Virus record (IMG/VR): IMGVR_UViG_3300031657_000561
Span: 1 to 31,879 of that record
From: a virus
Length of the DNA stretch: 31,879 nt
Strand: one strand, 5' to 3'
Below the pieces are notes generated by a model. It worked only from the letters and a program-made list of their open reading frames with translations, was not told the origin of the DNA and did not search any database. The position numbers and the translations under genes are program-made. Position 1 is the first letter of the stretch; the number at the start of each line of letters is the position of its first letter. Below, piece after piece: positions 15,515 through 23,151 of this stretch.

Positions 15515-17005
15515 ATGCGACAAGCTCTCCAGGAAGAGGTCACGCCGTTACCCCTTGAGGGAAAAGCAGAGCGGATCGCAAGGGGAAAGCGAGATCCACT
15601 CTGGTTCATGCAAACATACCTGCCTCACTATTTCACGGCTCCCTTTGCACCATTCCACAAACGCTGGCTCAAGAAGTTGAACACCCGTGGTAAACATCTA
15701 TTTGGCTGGATGATGGGACGTGATTCTGGTAAAACTGTATTTGCAGGACTAGGCTACCCCATACACCAGGGACTATATGGATTCAGAAAATTTTATCTTC
15801 ACATTTCCAAAAACACTGACCTGGCGAGTGATAACCTGGAGTTCATCAGATTAGAGTTTAAGGAGAATCCCAGAATTCTCCAGGACTTTGGAGATCAAAT
15901 CGTCGCTGGAGCTGATACTTCAGGTGACTTCATGATAAAAGCCGGGATGAGATTTAAAGCTTTGGGGCTTCGCTCGACGCATCGTGGTTGGAGAAGTAGG
16001 CAATACCGGCCTGACCTGATTGGAGCTGATGACCTGGATGACGATGAGAGAGTTGAAAGCGAAAAACTCATCGAAAAGGATATTAAGCGCCTGCTGGGTG
16101 GCGCTTATTTCATGCTTGATAAGAATAATGGTACCATGTTTCTCACCGGGAACAAATTTTCCAACCGTGGGATCCTGGCGCGTATCCAGGAAGAACACCC
16201 CAAACTTGATTTTACCGATATCAAGGCTCTAATCAAGGATCGGAATGGCGTTGAGCATTCATTCTGGCCAGAGCTCTATTCAACTGAGTTTTTACAAAAA
16301 GAGCGCGAGACAATTGGATGGATCACCTTCAACCGGGAACGTCAGAATGAACCCGTTGAAAAGAGTGATTTCTTTCAGCCCGAATGGTTCAGAGGTGTGA
16401 GCAGGTCTGAGATTAAGGTTACAAAAACTATCCAATATCTGGATCCAGCATATGGAACAACCGACTCTGCTGATTTCAGATCTCACACTGTCCTGGGGTT
16501 AGATGAGATCTCTGGCAATGTGGTAGTCCTGGATTGTGTCAGCAACAGAGCACCCCTTGTTGATATGGTTGACGATAGCTATGCCCTCCATAAAGAATGG
16601 AATACAATAGTGTGTGGGATGGAAGATACGCTTCAGAAATTATTGTGGCGAGATTACAAGGATGGTGCAAAGCGTCATGGTTATGTACTGCCCAACCGGG
16701 GGATAGATAATAAGGCTAATAAAGATGTGAGGATCCAGGGTGTGTCCGGACCCATTCAGCTTGGGCAAATTCTATTCCTGGGACTGAAATGGGAGGAGGG
16801 TGCTACGCAACCAACTTTCGAGAATCCACACATGAAGATCCTGTATGAATCACTGGTCTATTATCCAAACTTCAAAAAGGATCCAGCTGACTCTCTAGCA
16901 GGGGGTTTCAAGCTTCTGGAAATAGTTGGTGATACTGAAGCTGCCTACCGATCGGTCAGAAAGCGCAAAATTGGAATTAAACGCCGTAAAGGGTCGAGGC
17001 GGTAG
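15515..17005 (+). CDS. terL: Terminase large subunit (ATPase/nuclease)
   Basis: The DNA-packaging motor. Walker A is GRDSGKT (about 68-74). Walker B, with its catalytic acids, is LIGADDLDDDE (168-178), and a TGNKF coupling motif lies at 211-215. The nuclease domain begins with YLDPAYGTTDSADF (308-321), where Asp310 is the expected first metal ligand. The 496-residue length fits. The listed ATG has a weak start context. A CTG at 15467, with AGGGGG 5 bases upstream and an open frame of 16 more codons, may be the true start; that would place it just after the small-subunit stop. The portal gene follows after a 76-base gap. Confidence 0.92.
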   Translation: MRQALQEEVTPLPLEGKAERIARGKRDPLWFMQTYLPHYFTAPFAPFHKRWLKKLNTRGKHLFGWMMGRDSGKTVFAGLGYPIHQGLYGFRKFYLHISKNTDLASDNLEFIRLEFKENPRILQDFGDQIVAGADTSGDFMIKAGMRFKALGLRSTHRGWRSRQYRPDLIGADDLDDDERVESEKLIEKDIKRLLGGAYFMLDKNNGTMFLTGNKFSNRGILARIQEEHPKLDFTDIKALIKDRNGVEHSFWPELYSTEFLQKERETIGWITFNRERQNEPVEKSDFFQPEWFRGVSRSEIKVTKTIQYLDPAYGTTDSADFRSHTVLGLDEISGNVVVLDCVSNRAPLVDMVDDSYALHKEWNTIVCGMEDTLQKLLWRDYKDGAKRHGYVLPNRGIDNKANKDVRIQGVSGPIQLGQILFLGLKWEEGATQPTFENPHMKILYESLVYYPNFKKDPADSLAGGFKLLEIVGDTEAAYRSVRKRKIGIKRRKGSRR

Positions 17006-17026
17006 CCACATACCCCTCGAACAAAG

Positions 17027-17064
17027 TTAAACGTTTTTAAACGGTGTTTCAGCATTTTTAAACG
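17027..17064 (+). repeat. Three phased TTAAACG repeats before the portal gene
   Basis: TTAAACG occurs at 17027-17033, 17037-17043 and 17058-17064, spaced 10 and 21 bases, that is one and two helical turns. The last two extend to TTTTTAAACG. They fill the only real gap inside the rightward block and may bind a regulator or form an internal promoter. Confidence 0.5.
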
Positions 17065-17081
17065 ATATGGAGTAGTGAGAG

Positions 17082-18305
17082 ATGGCTATTAAAGATTGGT
17101 TCAAGCGAGTATCAAAGGAAGTACGTCTATATCGAGTTCCCAGGAGCCGATATGCAAGGGGGACTGAGATCTCTGAAACAGAAGCCTCAACTGCCATCAC
17201 CTCCTGGCAGGAGGGAGACCTCGATGCCATGTTTGCAATCTTCAATAAAATGCGTACCGGGGATCCCCATATAAACGCTACTGCAGACACCAGCATTCTA
17301 TCTGTTGTCAATTCTGGGTTCACTTTTACAACTGATGATCCGGAGGCGGACGAAAAGCAGATCCAGTTTTTGAATCAGCACCTACGACCACGGATCCCAA
17401 TCTTTGCAGGTCAGCTAGCCCAGGCATTTCTCACTGGTGTTGTGATAGCAGATATCCAATGGAACCTGGATGGTCCCTGGATAATCGAAAAGCTGATTGA
17501 AGCACCACCAGCTGCATTCACCTGGAAGGAAAAGACTCAAGAGTTTGTCCGGGTGACTGAAGAAGGATTTCATACTAAAACGGAGGAGCTTGATCCATTA
17601 AAGACGCTTGTGTTCACTCCTCAGCTGATTGATGGTCTACCATACGGAATATTACAGTCATGTATCAACTGGTTCATGTTCAAAGATTTTGCCGGGAATA
17701 ACTGGGCCTCACACACTGAGATCCATGGAATGCCTTTCCGTCTGGGTAAGTACAAACCTGGAGCGACTCAACCTGAGATTGATCATCTCTGGGAAGCAGT
17801 TTACAGTATGGGGAATGATTCAGCTGCAGTAATCAGTGACAACTCCATGATTGAGCTCTTGGAAGACAAGTCTGGACGTAAGGGTGCTGATATATATAAG
17901 GATCTCATTGAGATTGCTGACATGCAGATATCCAAGGCTATCCTGGGTCAGACCTCCACCACTGAAACCATCGAGAAGGGCAACTATTACACTGCCAAGA
18001 ACCATGCCGATGTGCAGCGTGACCGGTGGATCTCAAAACTCAGACTGATCGAAGGCTGGATTAATACGAACATCATTACTCCCTTGATTCAGTTCAATCT
18101 GGGAATTGATGACTCTACCAAAATCCCACGTCTGGTGTACAACACTGAGACCATTCTGGATGCACTCAGGCTGGCACAGACAGCTAAAATATTTTATGAG
18201 ATGGGTTCGCCCATTCATCCCGAGGACAAGAAGCGAGCTGGACTCACTGTTGGAGACGATGAAGAACCCCTGGTGAAATCTGAAGGGTTCAAGGATCTGC
18301 TCTAA
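17082..18305 (+). CDS. Portal protein, DUF935 family (Mu gp29-like)
   Basis: A 407-residue protein forming the dodecameric channel through which DNA enters the capsid. Family features include the early RMRTGDPHINA-type segment (here KMRTGDPHINATADT, about 56-70), WNLDGPWIIEKL (126-137), an IHGMPFRLGKY stretch (214-224) and ILGQTSTTETIEKGNYYTA (about 287-305; the loop seen in DUF935 portals). GGAG precedes the start. It follows terminase and is followed by the gpG-like gene, as in Mu, except that the gpF gene is missing from between them and lies instead on the other strand at 20727-21932. Confidence 0.88.
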   Translation: MAIKDWFKRVSKEVRLYRVPRSRYARGTEISETEASTAITSWQEGDLDAMFAIFNKMRTGDPHINATADTSILSVVNSGFTFTTDDPEADEKQIQFLNQHLRPRIPIFAGQLAQAFLTGVVIADIQWNLDGPWIIEKLIEAPPAAFTWKEKTQEFVRVTEEGFHTKTEELDPLKTLVFTPQLIDGLPYGILQSCINWFMFKDFAGNNWASHTEIHGMPFRLGKYKPGATQPEIDHLWEAVYSMGNDSAAVISDNSMIELLEDKSGRKGADIYKDLIEIADMQISKAILGQTSTTETIEKGNYYTAKNHADVQRDRWISKLRLIEGWINTNIITPLIQFNLGIDDSTKIPRLVYNTETILDALRLAQTAKIFYEMGSPIHPEDKKRAGLTVGDDEEPLVKSEGFKDLL

Positions 18306-18754
18306 TGCTTGATGTTAATGTAACATACCCCAACCTGCAGAAGGTCATCAGGATCCTCCGGGATAGAAAGATCTTCTCCCGGCTAGCATTCCGGGCTCAG
18401 TATATCATTGAGAAAAGGATTGAGTCTGGTCGGACACTTCGAGGTGGAGCCAAGCAGTACAGCGATGCCTATAAGAAAAAGCGCCAGAGGGCAGGACTCC
18501 CTGTTGACCATGTCTACATGGAATACTCAGGGATGACCCTGGCTGCCATGACCCACAAAGCCAACCCTGGATCTGCTCAACTCTACTTCGCTCTCAAACG
18601 TGCTGAACGTATAGCCTACTACCACACATTTGCTGGAGCTGGCAAGCATAAGATCTTGCGTCCATTCTGGGGATTAACCAGGAAGGAAAAGACGGCCATC
18701 AATATCGCCTATGGCCAGTGGATAGCTCAGCGTCTAGCCTTCATGAATGAATAG
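18305..18754 (+). CDS. Virion morphogenesis protein (Mu gpG / tail-completion-like)
   Basis: A 149-residue basic protein overlapping the portal stop by one base (TAATG). The RTLRGGAKQYSDAYKKKRQR segment (about 43-62) and the later LRPFWGLTRKEKTAI (116-130) match the phage virion-morphogenesis family (gpG of Mu, tail-completion protein S of P2). In those phages the protein works at the head-tail junction. The gene continues the rightward block and is followed 9 bases later by the gp36-like gene. Confidence 0.75.
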   Translation: MLDVNVTYPNLQKVIRILRDRKIFSRLAFRAQYIIEKRIESGRTLRGGAKQYSDAYKKKRQRAGLPVDHVYMEYSGMTLAAMTHKANPGSAQLYFALKRAERIAYYHTFAGAGKHKILRPFWGLTRKEKTAINIAYGQWIAQRLAFMNE

Positions 18755-18763
18755 GAGTTTGAA

Positions 18764-19180
18764 ATGGGATACATAGATAAAGATGCGCTCATAGCAGCCT
18801 ATGGTGAGCAGGTTTTAAAACAGTTAACTGATGAGGATGCTCAGGCTGTGATTAAGGATACCGTCCTGGATCCAATCATTGCCCATGTGGATGATATCAT
18901 CAATGGTTTCTGTCAGGCTAAATACACAGTGCCGTTTGTCACGACTCCAGCCATAGTTAAGGACATTGCCCAGAAGCTAGTGTTTGCGGAGCTTCACGAT
19001 CGAGGAGAGGGTGAGATCCCTGACAAGGTTGCTGATGATGAAAAATACGTCCGGAGGCTGCTTGGCCAGATTAACACTGGGACATTGAAACTTGAGGCAC
19101 CAATCGGGGCTGCTGTGGACGTGAGCAGCATGCTCTCCACAAAGCCACGCCGATTCAATAAGCAAACCCTGGAGCTCTAG
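18764..19180 (+). CDS. DUF1320 protein (Mu gp36-like)
   Basis: A 138-residue protein whose start, MGYIDKDALIAAYGEQVLKQL, is characteristic of DUF1320. Next comes a helical pattern with IIAHVDDIINGFCQAKYTVP (about 44-63) and a C-terminal YVRRLLGQINTGTLKL. This family lies among head-tail connector genes in Mu-like phages and is structurally similar to head-completion adaptors. GGAG precedes the ATG. It is followed after one base by the gp37-like gene, so the two are translated together. Confidence 0.8.
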   Translation: MGYIDKDALIAAYGEQVLKQLTDEDAQAVIKDTVLDPIIAHVDDIINGFCQAKYTVPFVTTPAIVKDIAQKLVFAELHDRGEGEIPDKVADDEKYVRRLLGQINTGTLKLEAPIGAAVDVSSMLSTKPRRFNKQTLEL

Positions 19181-19181
19181 T

Positions 19182-19562
19182 ATGAATGATAAACTAACTA
19201 CCCAACAAAATGAGATTGTGGATCTCCTGAAAGACATCGAGGGAGTTAAAACCTGCCAGGGTTATGGTGGTGAGCTGGACGATGTTAAGAAGCTCACAAA
19301 ATCTCTACCAGCGATCTATGTCTGGTTTGATCTGGAGACCTACCAGAAGGAAGGCCAGACCAGCTATATCCGACGTCCGGAGTTTCATGCGATAGTGGTT
19401 ACCAAGAATGTCACCCAGGAGGCCAAACGTCGAGCAACGGGTCTGGATCTGATAGATCTTATCCTAGACAAGATTGAGGGGGTGGCATACGAGCTCAAGG
19501 CCACTGAACCCATAGAGAATTCATCCTCTTATTTTATTGCAGCCGTAAAGTTTATCTGGTAA
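19182..19562 (+). CDS. DUF1834-like protein (Mu gp37-like)
   Basis: A 126-residue protein in the position of Mu gp37, directly after the gp36-like gene. Features include an early helical region, the LPAIYVWFDLETYQ strand (about 45-58), a FHAIVVTKN strand (68-76), and a helix with LDLIDLILDKIEG (about 88-100). This alternation is the alpha/beta fold of tail-terminator or connector proteins. The gene ends the core part of the rightward block; a 148-base gap separates it from the protease insert. Confidence 0.7.
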   Translation: MNDKLTTQQNEIVDLLKDIEGVKTCQGYGGELDDVKKLTKSLPAIYVWFDLETYQKEGQTSYIRRPEFHAIVVTKNVTQEAKRRATGLDLIDLILDKIEGVAYELKATEPIENSSSYFIAAVKFIW

Positions 19563-19710
19563 CTTATTCCCATATACTACAGATGGTGCCATATTTAACA
19601 GGGAACACTACTGGTTGATGTGCGTACTAGAAGAAAAATGATGATTGGCACGTTTTTAGTAATATATTTGATGGAATAACCAAAGTGATAATGGTGAGGA
19701 GGCGATGGTT

Positions 19711-19947
19711 ATGCTTGAAAAGGACTATAAATACTACGAGAAGAATCGTACCGTGTTCGTAGAAAAATATTCTGGTAAGGTGATCGTAATTAAGGATCAA
19801 AAAGTAATCGGTATATATGAGAATAAACCCGAAGCTTTATCTGCCACAATAAAAGATCATGAAATTGGAACATTCCTGATTCAGCAAGTTGTACCGGTTG
19901 AGCAGGACGAAGTACAGATGTTCTATTCAAACGCTGTATTCGTTTAA
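19711..19947 (+). CDS. DUF5678-like small protein
   Basis: A 78-residue protein when started at ATG 19711, which has GAGGAGG 8 bases upstream; an ATG at 19705 lies only 2 bases from that site and is less likely. The sequence YEKNRTVFVEKYSGKVIVIKDQKVIGIYENKPEAL shows the DUF5678 pattern of short strands around a GKxVxIxDxxVIGxY core (here written to the pattern). It is followed by EIGTFLIQQV. This small domain is often encoded immediately before a retropepsin-like protease in bacteria, and that is the case here. The function is unknown; substrate, regulator or partner of the protease are options. Confidence 0.7.
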   Translation: MLEKDYKYYEKNRTVFVEKYSGKVIVIKDQKVIGIYENKPEALSATIKDHEIGTFLIQQVVPVEQDEVQMFYSNAVFV

Positions 19948-19950
19948 TCA

Positions 19951-20469
19951 ATGGCGAAATACAAGCAGCCATTCTATCACGCATTTAGGATTGAATACAG
20001 TGGGGTTGCACGAGACCTGAGATCTCAGGCTGGCATACTTCTCCCTAGCGCTACTCATCCAGATTTTAGCAAAAAAGCAAAGATCGATTTTATTGGTCTG
20101 TGGGATACAGGCGCGACAGGAACAGTTATCTCTAAGAGTGTTGTAAATAAAGTTGGTCTTACAGCCACCGGGCAAAAGGAAGTCAGAGGAGTAACTGGCG
20201 CAGCGACTCGAGATGTCTACATGGTTGATATAGTTTTACCCAATAATCTCCTTCTAGCGAATGTTGAAGTCGTGGATGGTGACATACCATGCGATGTTCT
20301 TATCGGAATGAACATTATTTCTCTGGGTGATTTTTTAATTACAAATTTTAGCCAGAAAACCACATTTTCTTTCTGCATGCCACCGCACAATAATCGTCTT
20401 GATCTTCTAGATAAGAGTGATGCTGTGAATAAAATCAGTAAATCAAAACCAGCCAATAAGATTAAATAA
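19951..20469 (+). CDS. Retropepsin-like aspartic protease
   Basis: A 172-residue protein with the aspartic protease signature GLWDTGATGTVIS (about 49-61, catalytic Asp52) and the matching second element DVLIGMNIISLGDFLI (about 114-129), as in single-domain retropepsins that work as dimers. The start lies 3 bases after the stop of the DUF5678-like gene, with no strong Shine-Dalgarno, so translation is probably coupled. The C-terminus is basic and Asn/Lys-rich. The pair sits in a rightward position between head genes and the convergent gpF operon, with lower GC than its neighbours, and looks like an inserted cargo. A role in virion maturation is possible but not implied by known Mu biology. Confidence 0.8.
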   Translation: MAKYKQPFYHAFRIEYSGVARDLRSQAGILLPSATHPDFSKKAKIDFIGLWDTGATGTVISKSVVNKVGLTATGQKEVRGVTGAATRDVYMVDIVLPNNLLLANVEVVDGDIPCDVLIGMNIISLGDFLITNFSQKTTFSFCMPPHNNRLDLLDKSDAVNKISKSKPANKIK

Positions 20470-20492
20470 AAAAACAGGTTCTCTGGGTTTTC
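20468..20492. terminator. Candidate bidirectional terminator
   Basis: An AT-rich imperfect hairpin between convergent genes. AAAAACAG pairs with CTGGGTTTT with one bulged G around a GTTCT loop, with A- and T-runs at its two sides. Positioned between stops at 20469 (+) and 20497 (-), it could end both transcripts. The stem is weak. Confidence 0.35.
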
Positions 20493-20496
20493 ATTT

Positions 20497-20751
20497 TCAA
20501 TCCAATTCTGGATAGTAGTCTCGCCACACCTTCCATTGGGGGAAGTACTTCTCATCACTACAGGCCGGATCTTCCTCACACCACTTGATAATCGTCAGCC
20601 AGTCATCCTTGCAATCATCCCGTAGTTCCTCATGGGAAATCCAGACTAAATTCAATTCATATAGAATGATCTCAGCTCGATAGGGCTGATCATGGTCAGT
20701 CCCCATGAGTGTGATTCGACTTTGCTTTATAAGATCGCGTTCTCTAGCCAT
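20497..20751 (-). CDS. Small acidic hypothetical protein (84 aa)
   Basis: An 84-residue acidic protein at the end of the early/gpF operon. Its start lies 25 bases inside the 3' end of the gpF gene, so the two are co-translated. The Trp- and Asp-rich C-terminus (WKVWRDYYPELD) and two Cys (about residues 47 and 63) suggest a small folded protein. No family recognised. By position it could act in head assembly, or it could be a gene caught at the edge of the inverted block. Confidence 0.55.
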   Translation of the reverse strand: MARERDLIKQSRITLMGTDHDQPYRAEIILYELNLVWISHEELRDDCKDDWLTIIKWCEEDPACSDEKYFPQWKVWRDYYPELD

Positions 20752-21932
20752 ACAGCATATTCCTTCGATTTCAGATCTTCCAGATAACTATCATAGTTTT
20801 CCACAGATCGGTAGTGGCGCATTTTATTTAAGTCATCCAGGACTGCAATAGATTTTGTTTCATGGTGGAAGAAGCGTAGCTGGGCTTCACCGAAGTAATC
20901 CTGCCAGATCACCTCATCAGCCTGGGTCATGGTCCAGTTGGCATCTTTGATAAAGTCAACTTGATATTTGTGATCAGATCCATAGTCCCGGTAGTCTTGA
21001 TTGAGATCCTTCCTGGAATAAGCATTTACCTGGAAGCGTCCCCGGTTCACCCAGTCCTGAATCTCCTGGGGATCTGTATTCTTAAAATAGTCTTTATAGT
21101 CCTGTGAAACGCCCTTTAAAGCAGGTTTAATCTCTGTTTTTGGAAACAATACTTTCATCCCTTTTCCAGTAGCTGTCCCGGACAAGTCCAGTTCAGTTTT
21201 CTCACCGGGATCCTCAACACCATCCCACTCCAGATCCACCGCTCTCCAGCGATGAATACAGCGATAACCACCTCGATTGATGAAGACGGGCTCCAGGTTG
21301 CCATTTCGCATCAAATCGATCTCTGGCCGGGTGTAGGGCCGTCCATGGGAGAGACACACCAGACAGAAGGGACGTGTATTCTGACCACGCTGGCCAGCAT
21401 ACTCAAAATGTGATAATCCAGCCTGGTCAGCCTTCTCAAAATACAATGCTGAGGAAAAACCCATGAGAGCAGAATGCCTCACGGTTTCCATGTGATCGGC
21501 TCTGATATCATTTATCTCACTCAAGGCTTGACGGATGACATCATCGCCACTATCTGCCTCTGCGATTACAGCAGCTTCAAAGTCTGAGATGTGCTTTCTA
21601 CCTAGTTCACTGTATCCTTCAATTTGTGATTGCTGGAGAGCTCTGAGCCTGGCAATTGATTCAGCATCGTTGGGTGTGGACCAGAGGTCTTCTGAGAGAT
21701 CAACCAGGGCTTTTTGATGTGTGATGGCATCCTGCCAGTAGTTCTCATATCCTGCATCCTTCAGGATCTTCTTAAACTCCCATTCAGCGGGATCAATACC
21801 CTCGCCCAGGAGGCCATCAATAAGTAGGTTTATGTTGGATTTTACCTGGTCAGCACCACCAGTTTTAATCATCACCAGAAGCTCGTTGTCAAGCTCCTGA
21901 TCAATTTTTTTTGTCTCTTTTCTAGTTGGCAT
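20727..21932 (-). CDS. Minor head protein, phage Mu F-like
   Basis: A 401-residue protein of the Mu gpF / SPP1 gp7 family. The N-terminal two thirds are helical. The diagnostic C-terminal module lies at about 178-230: YAGQRGQNTRPFC, then CLSHGRPYTRPEID, then RGGYRCIHRW. Cys190, Cys193, His196, Cys225 and His227 could bind a metal. Family members sit inside the head beside the portal and influence packaging or ejection. In Mu the gene lies between portal and gpG. Here it is on the opposite strand from the portal and continues from the early operon, downstream of the GemA-like gene. It overlaps the start of its upstream neighbour by 11 bases. Confidence 0.85.
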   Translation of the reverse strand: MPTRKETKKIDQELDNELLVMIKTGGADQVKSNINLLIDGLLGEGIDPAEWEFKKILKDAGYENYWQDAITHQKALVDLSEDLWSTPNDAESIARLRALQQSQIEGYSELGRKHISDFEAAVIAEADSGDDVIRQALSEINDIRADHMETVRHSALMGFSSALYFEKADQAGLSHFEYAGQRGQNTRPFCLVCLSHGRPYTRPEIDLMRNGNLEPVFINRGGYRCIHRWRAVDLEWDGVEDPGEKTELDLSGTATGKGMKVLFPKTEIKPALKGVSQDYKDYFKNTDPQEIQDWVNRGRFQVNAYSRKDLNQDYRDYGSDHKYQVDFIKDANWTMTQADEVIWQDYFGEAQLRFFHHETKSIAVLDDLNKMRHYRSVENYDSYLEDLKSKEYAVWLENAIL

Positions 21933-22164
21933 GGTCCCTGAGCTTTGTCGAAGGGTTATCGAAGATGTCTATCTGATCGCTAGGCGGGATCGTGTCTGTC
22001 TCAGGTTGCTCTCGATAAACGATATCAAATATTCGGATGGGTGAGATTTTTATGATATAACTTTTTTCCGATAGAATTTTGCAGATCTCACGGACCTTCA
22101 AACCCCGTTTTTGAAGGTCTTCAAATTCCTTGCGGATCTGCTCATTTCTCTCAGCGTGGTTCAC
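21922..22164 (-). CDS. Small HTH-like protein, possible middle/late regulator
   Basis: An 80-residue protein between the GemA-like and gpF genes, overlapping both by a few bases (4 and 11). Residues about 6-45 contain a helix, a turn (LQKRGLKVREICKILSEK) and a second helix that could form a helix-turn-helix, followed by a polar tail. Mu places its middle regulator mor just after gemA, so position and fold make a transcription activator possible. The protein is shorter than Mor and shows no clear Mor/C family signature. Confidence 0.45.
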   Translation of the reverse strand: MNHAERNEQIRKEFEDLQKRGLKVREICKILSEKSYIIKISPIRIFDIVYREQPETDTIPPSDQIDIFDNPSTKLRDHAN

Positions 22165-22535
22165 TTAGCAATTGCCCTCAATCCGCTAATGACTTTGCTG
22201 GCTTCTTCTCCGTTAAGATCCTGGACAGGTTTTCTGGTGCCAGTCTGTTTAAAGATGAAGTCACGGATCCAGGGAGCATCTCGGTGCAGGATCTTATACA
22301 CGTATTTGTAGATTTCCCCTTCTTGCTTATCCGATAAACGGAAAAGCTCCGTGACTTCTTCTCTTAGTCGATCTCGAACTATAATGAGTTCAGGTACCCC
22401 CAGCTTGGACCAGGAATCCACACCGTACTCGGGACACGCGATATCACTCAGCAGATCGTGATCCATGTCGAGTTGAGTGGCGAGAGCGTGACACTCCCGG
22501 TTCAAGCGATTCCATCTAGGGGGTCTGTTCTGCAC
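22161..22535 (-). CDS. GemA / Mu gp16-like protein (DUF1018)
   Basis: A 124-residue protein downstream of the DUF3164 gene. The C-terminal part, APWIRDFIFKQTGTRKPVQDL (about 93-113; shown in parts as APWIRDFIFKQTG and KPVQDL), ends with EEASKVISGLRAI. This is the typical ending of the GemA/gp16 regulatory family, where an RQTG segment precedes a leucine-rich EA..VI..L helix. The N-terminal half is divergent. In Mu, GemA affects host gene expression during replication. The overlap by one base at the upstream side and 4 at the downstream side shows it is part of the early operon. Confidence 0.6.
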   Translation of the reverse strand: MQNRPPRWNRLNRECHALATQLDMDHDLLSDIACPEYGVDSWSKLGVPELIIVRDRLREEVTELFRLSDKQEGEIYKYVYKILHRDAPWIRDFIFKQTGTRKPVQDLNGEEASKVISGLRAIAK

Positions 22536-23143
22536 TAGAGATTCGAGAAATTCAGGTTGATGTTTTTGAATTTGCCATGATCATCGCGCTCCATGACCCG
22601 GATGTAGGTGGCAGAGTTGACAGTTACATAGGCCTCGTTTAGAATCTCCATGGCCTCGTTCCATTTCTTATCCCTGAAATTCAGCTTACGGAGATCGAGG
22701 ATAGACTGGTGATTCACCTTGCCCTTGACGTTCACTGAGAAGGCCTGCTCAACGACGGCTCTGATCTTCTCATTGGATCCCTCTGACCACTTCACCAGGC
22801 ATTGATCAATCAGCTCCTTTGCGGTACCTAAGAGCTCGTTGAACTGCTTGCTCTGCTGGACTGATCGAGTCACCTGCAGATCACCACTAAAGTTCGTGAG
22901 TGTCATGTTCCCACCACCTGCAGATTCTACATTATACTTCTCTGCTAAATGGGCTTCATGTTTCTCCAGCTCCTGGAATAGATCTTCCTTCACCTTGAGC
23001 ATCATTTTTTTGAGTCTCAGAGCCTTTTTGACGCATCGCTCTACAGTTGCATCACGTCTTTTGTCCAGAGCCTTCAGGTATTTTGGTGGAATGGCTTTCC
23101 CTTGAGGATCCAACCAGTCACCATTAGAATTTTTCTGAGCCAT
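22535..23143 (-). CDS. DUF3164 protein
   Basis: A 202-residue protein common in the early region of Mu-like phages, often next to A, B and gemA. Features are the start DWLDPQGKAIPPKYLKALDK (about 8-27), a long charged helix, the GGGNMTLTNFSGDLQVTRS segment (76-94) and the C-terminal RDKKWNEAMEILNEAYVTVNS (about 153-173) that leads into SATYIRVMERD. Its molecular role is not known, though databases sometimes label it by a misleading transport name. It is followed closely by the GemA-like gene and preceded by B with 8 bases between. Confidence 0.8.
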   Translation of the reverse strand: MAQKNSNGDWLDPQGKAIPPKYLKALDKRRDATVERCVKKALRLKKMMLKVKEDLFQELEKHEAHLAEKYNVESAGGGNMTLTNFSGDLQVTRSVQQSKQFNELLGTAKELIDQCLVKWSEGSNEKIRAVVEQAFSVNVKGKVNHQSILDLRKLNFRDKKWNEAMEILNEAYVTVNSATYIRVMERDDHGKFKNINLNFSNL

Positions 23144-23151
23144 ACTATCTC

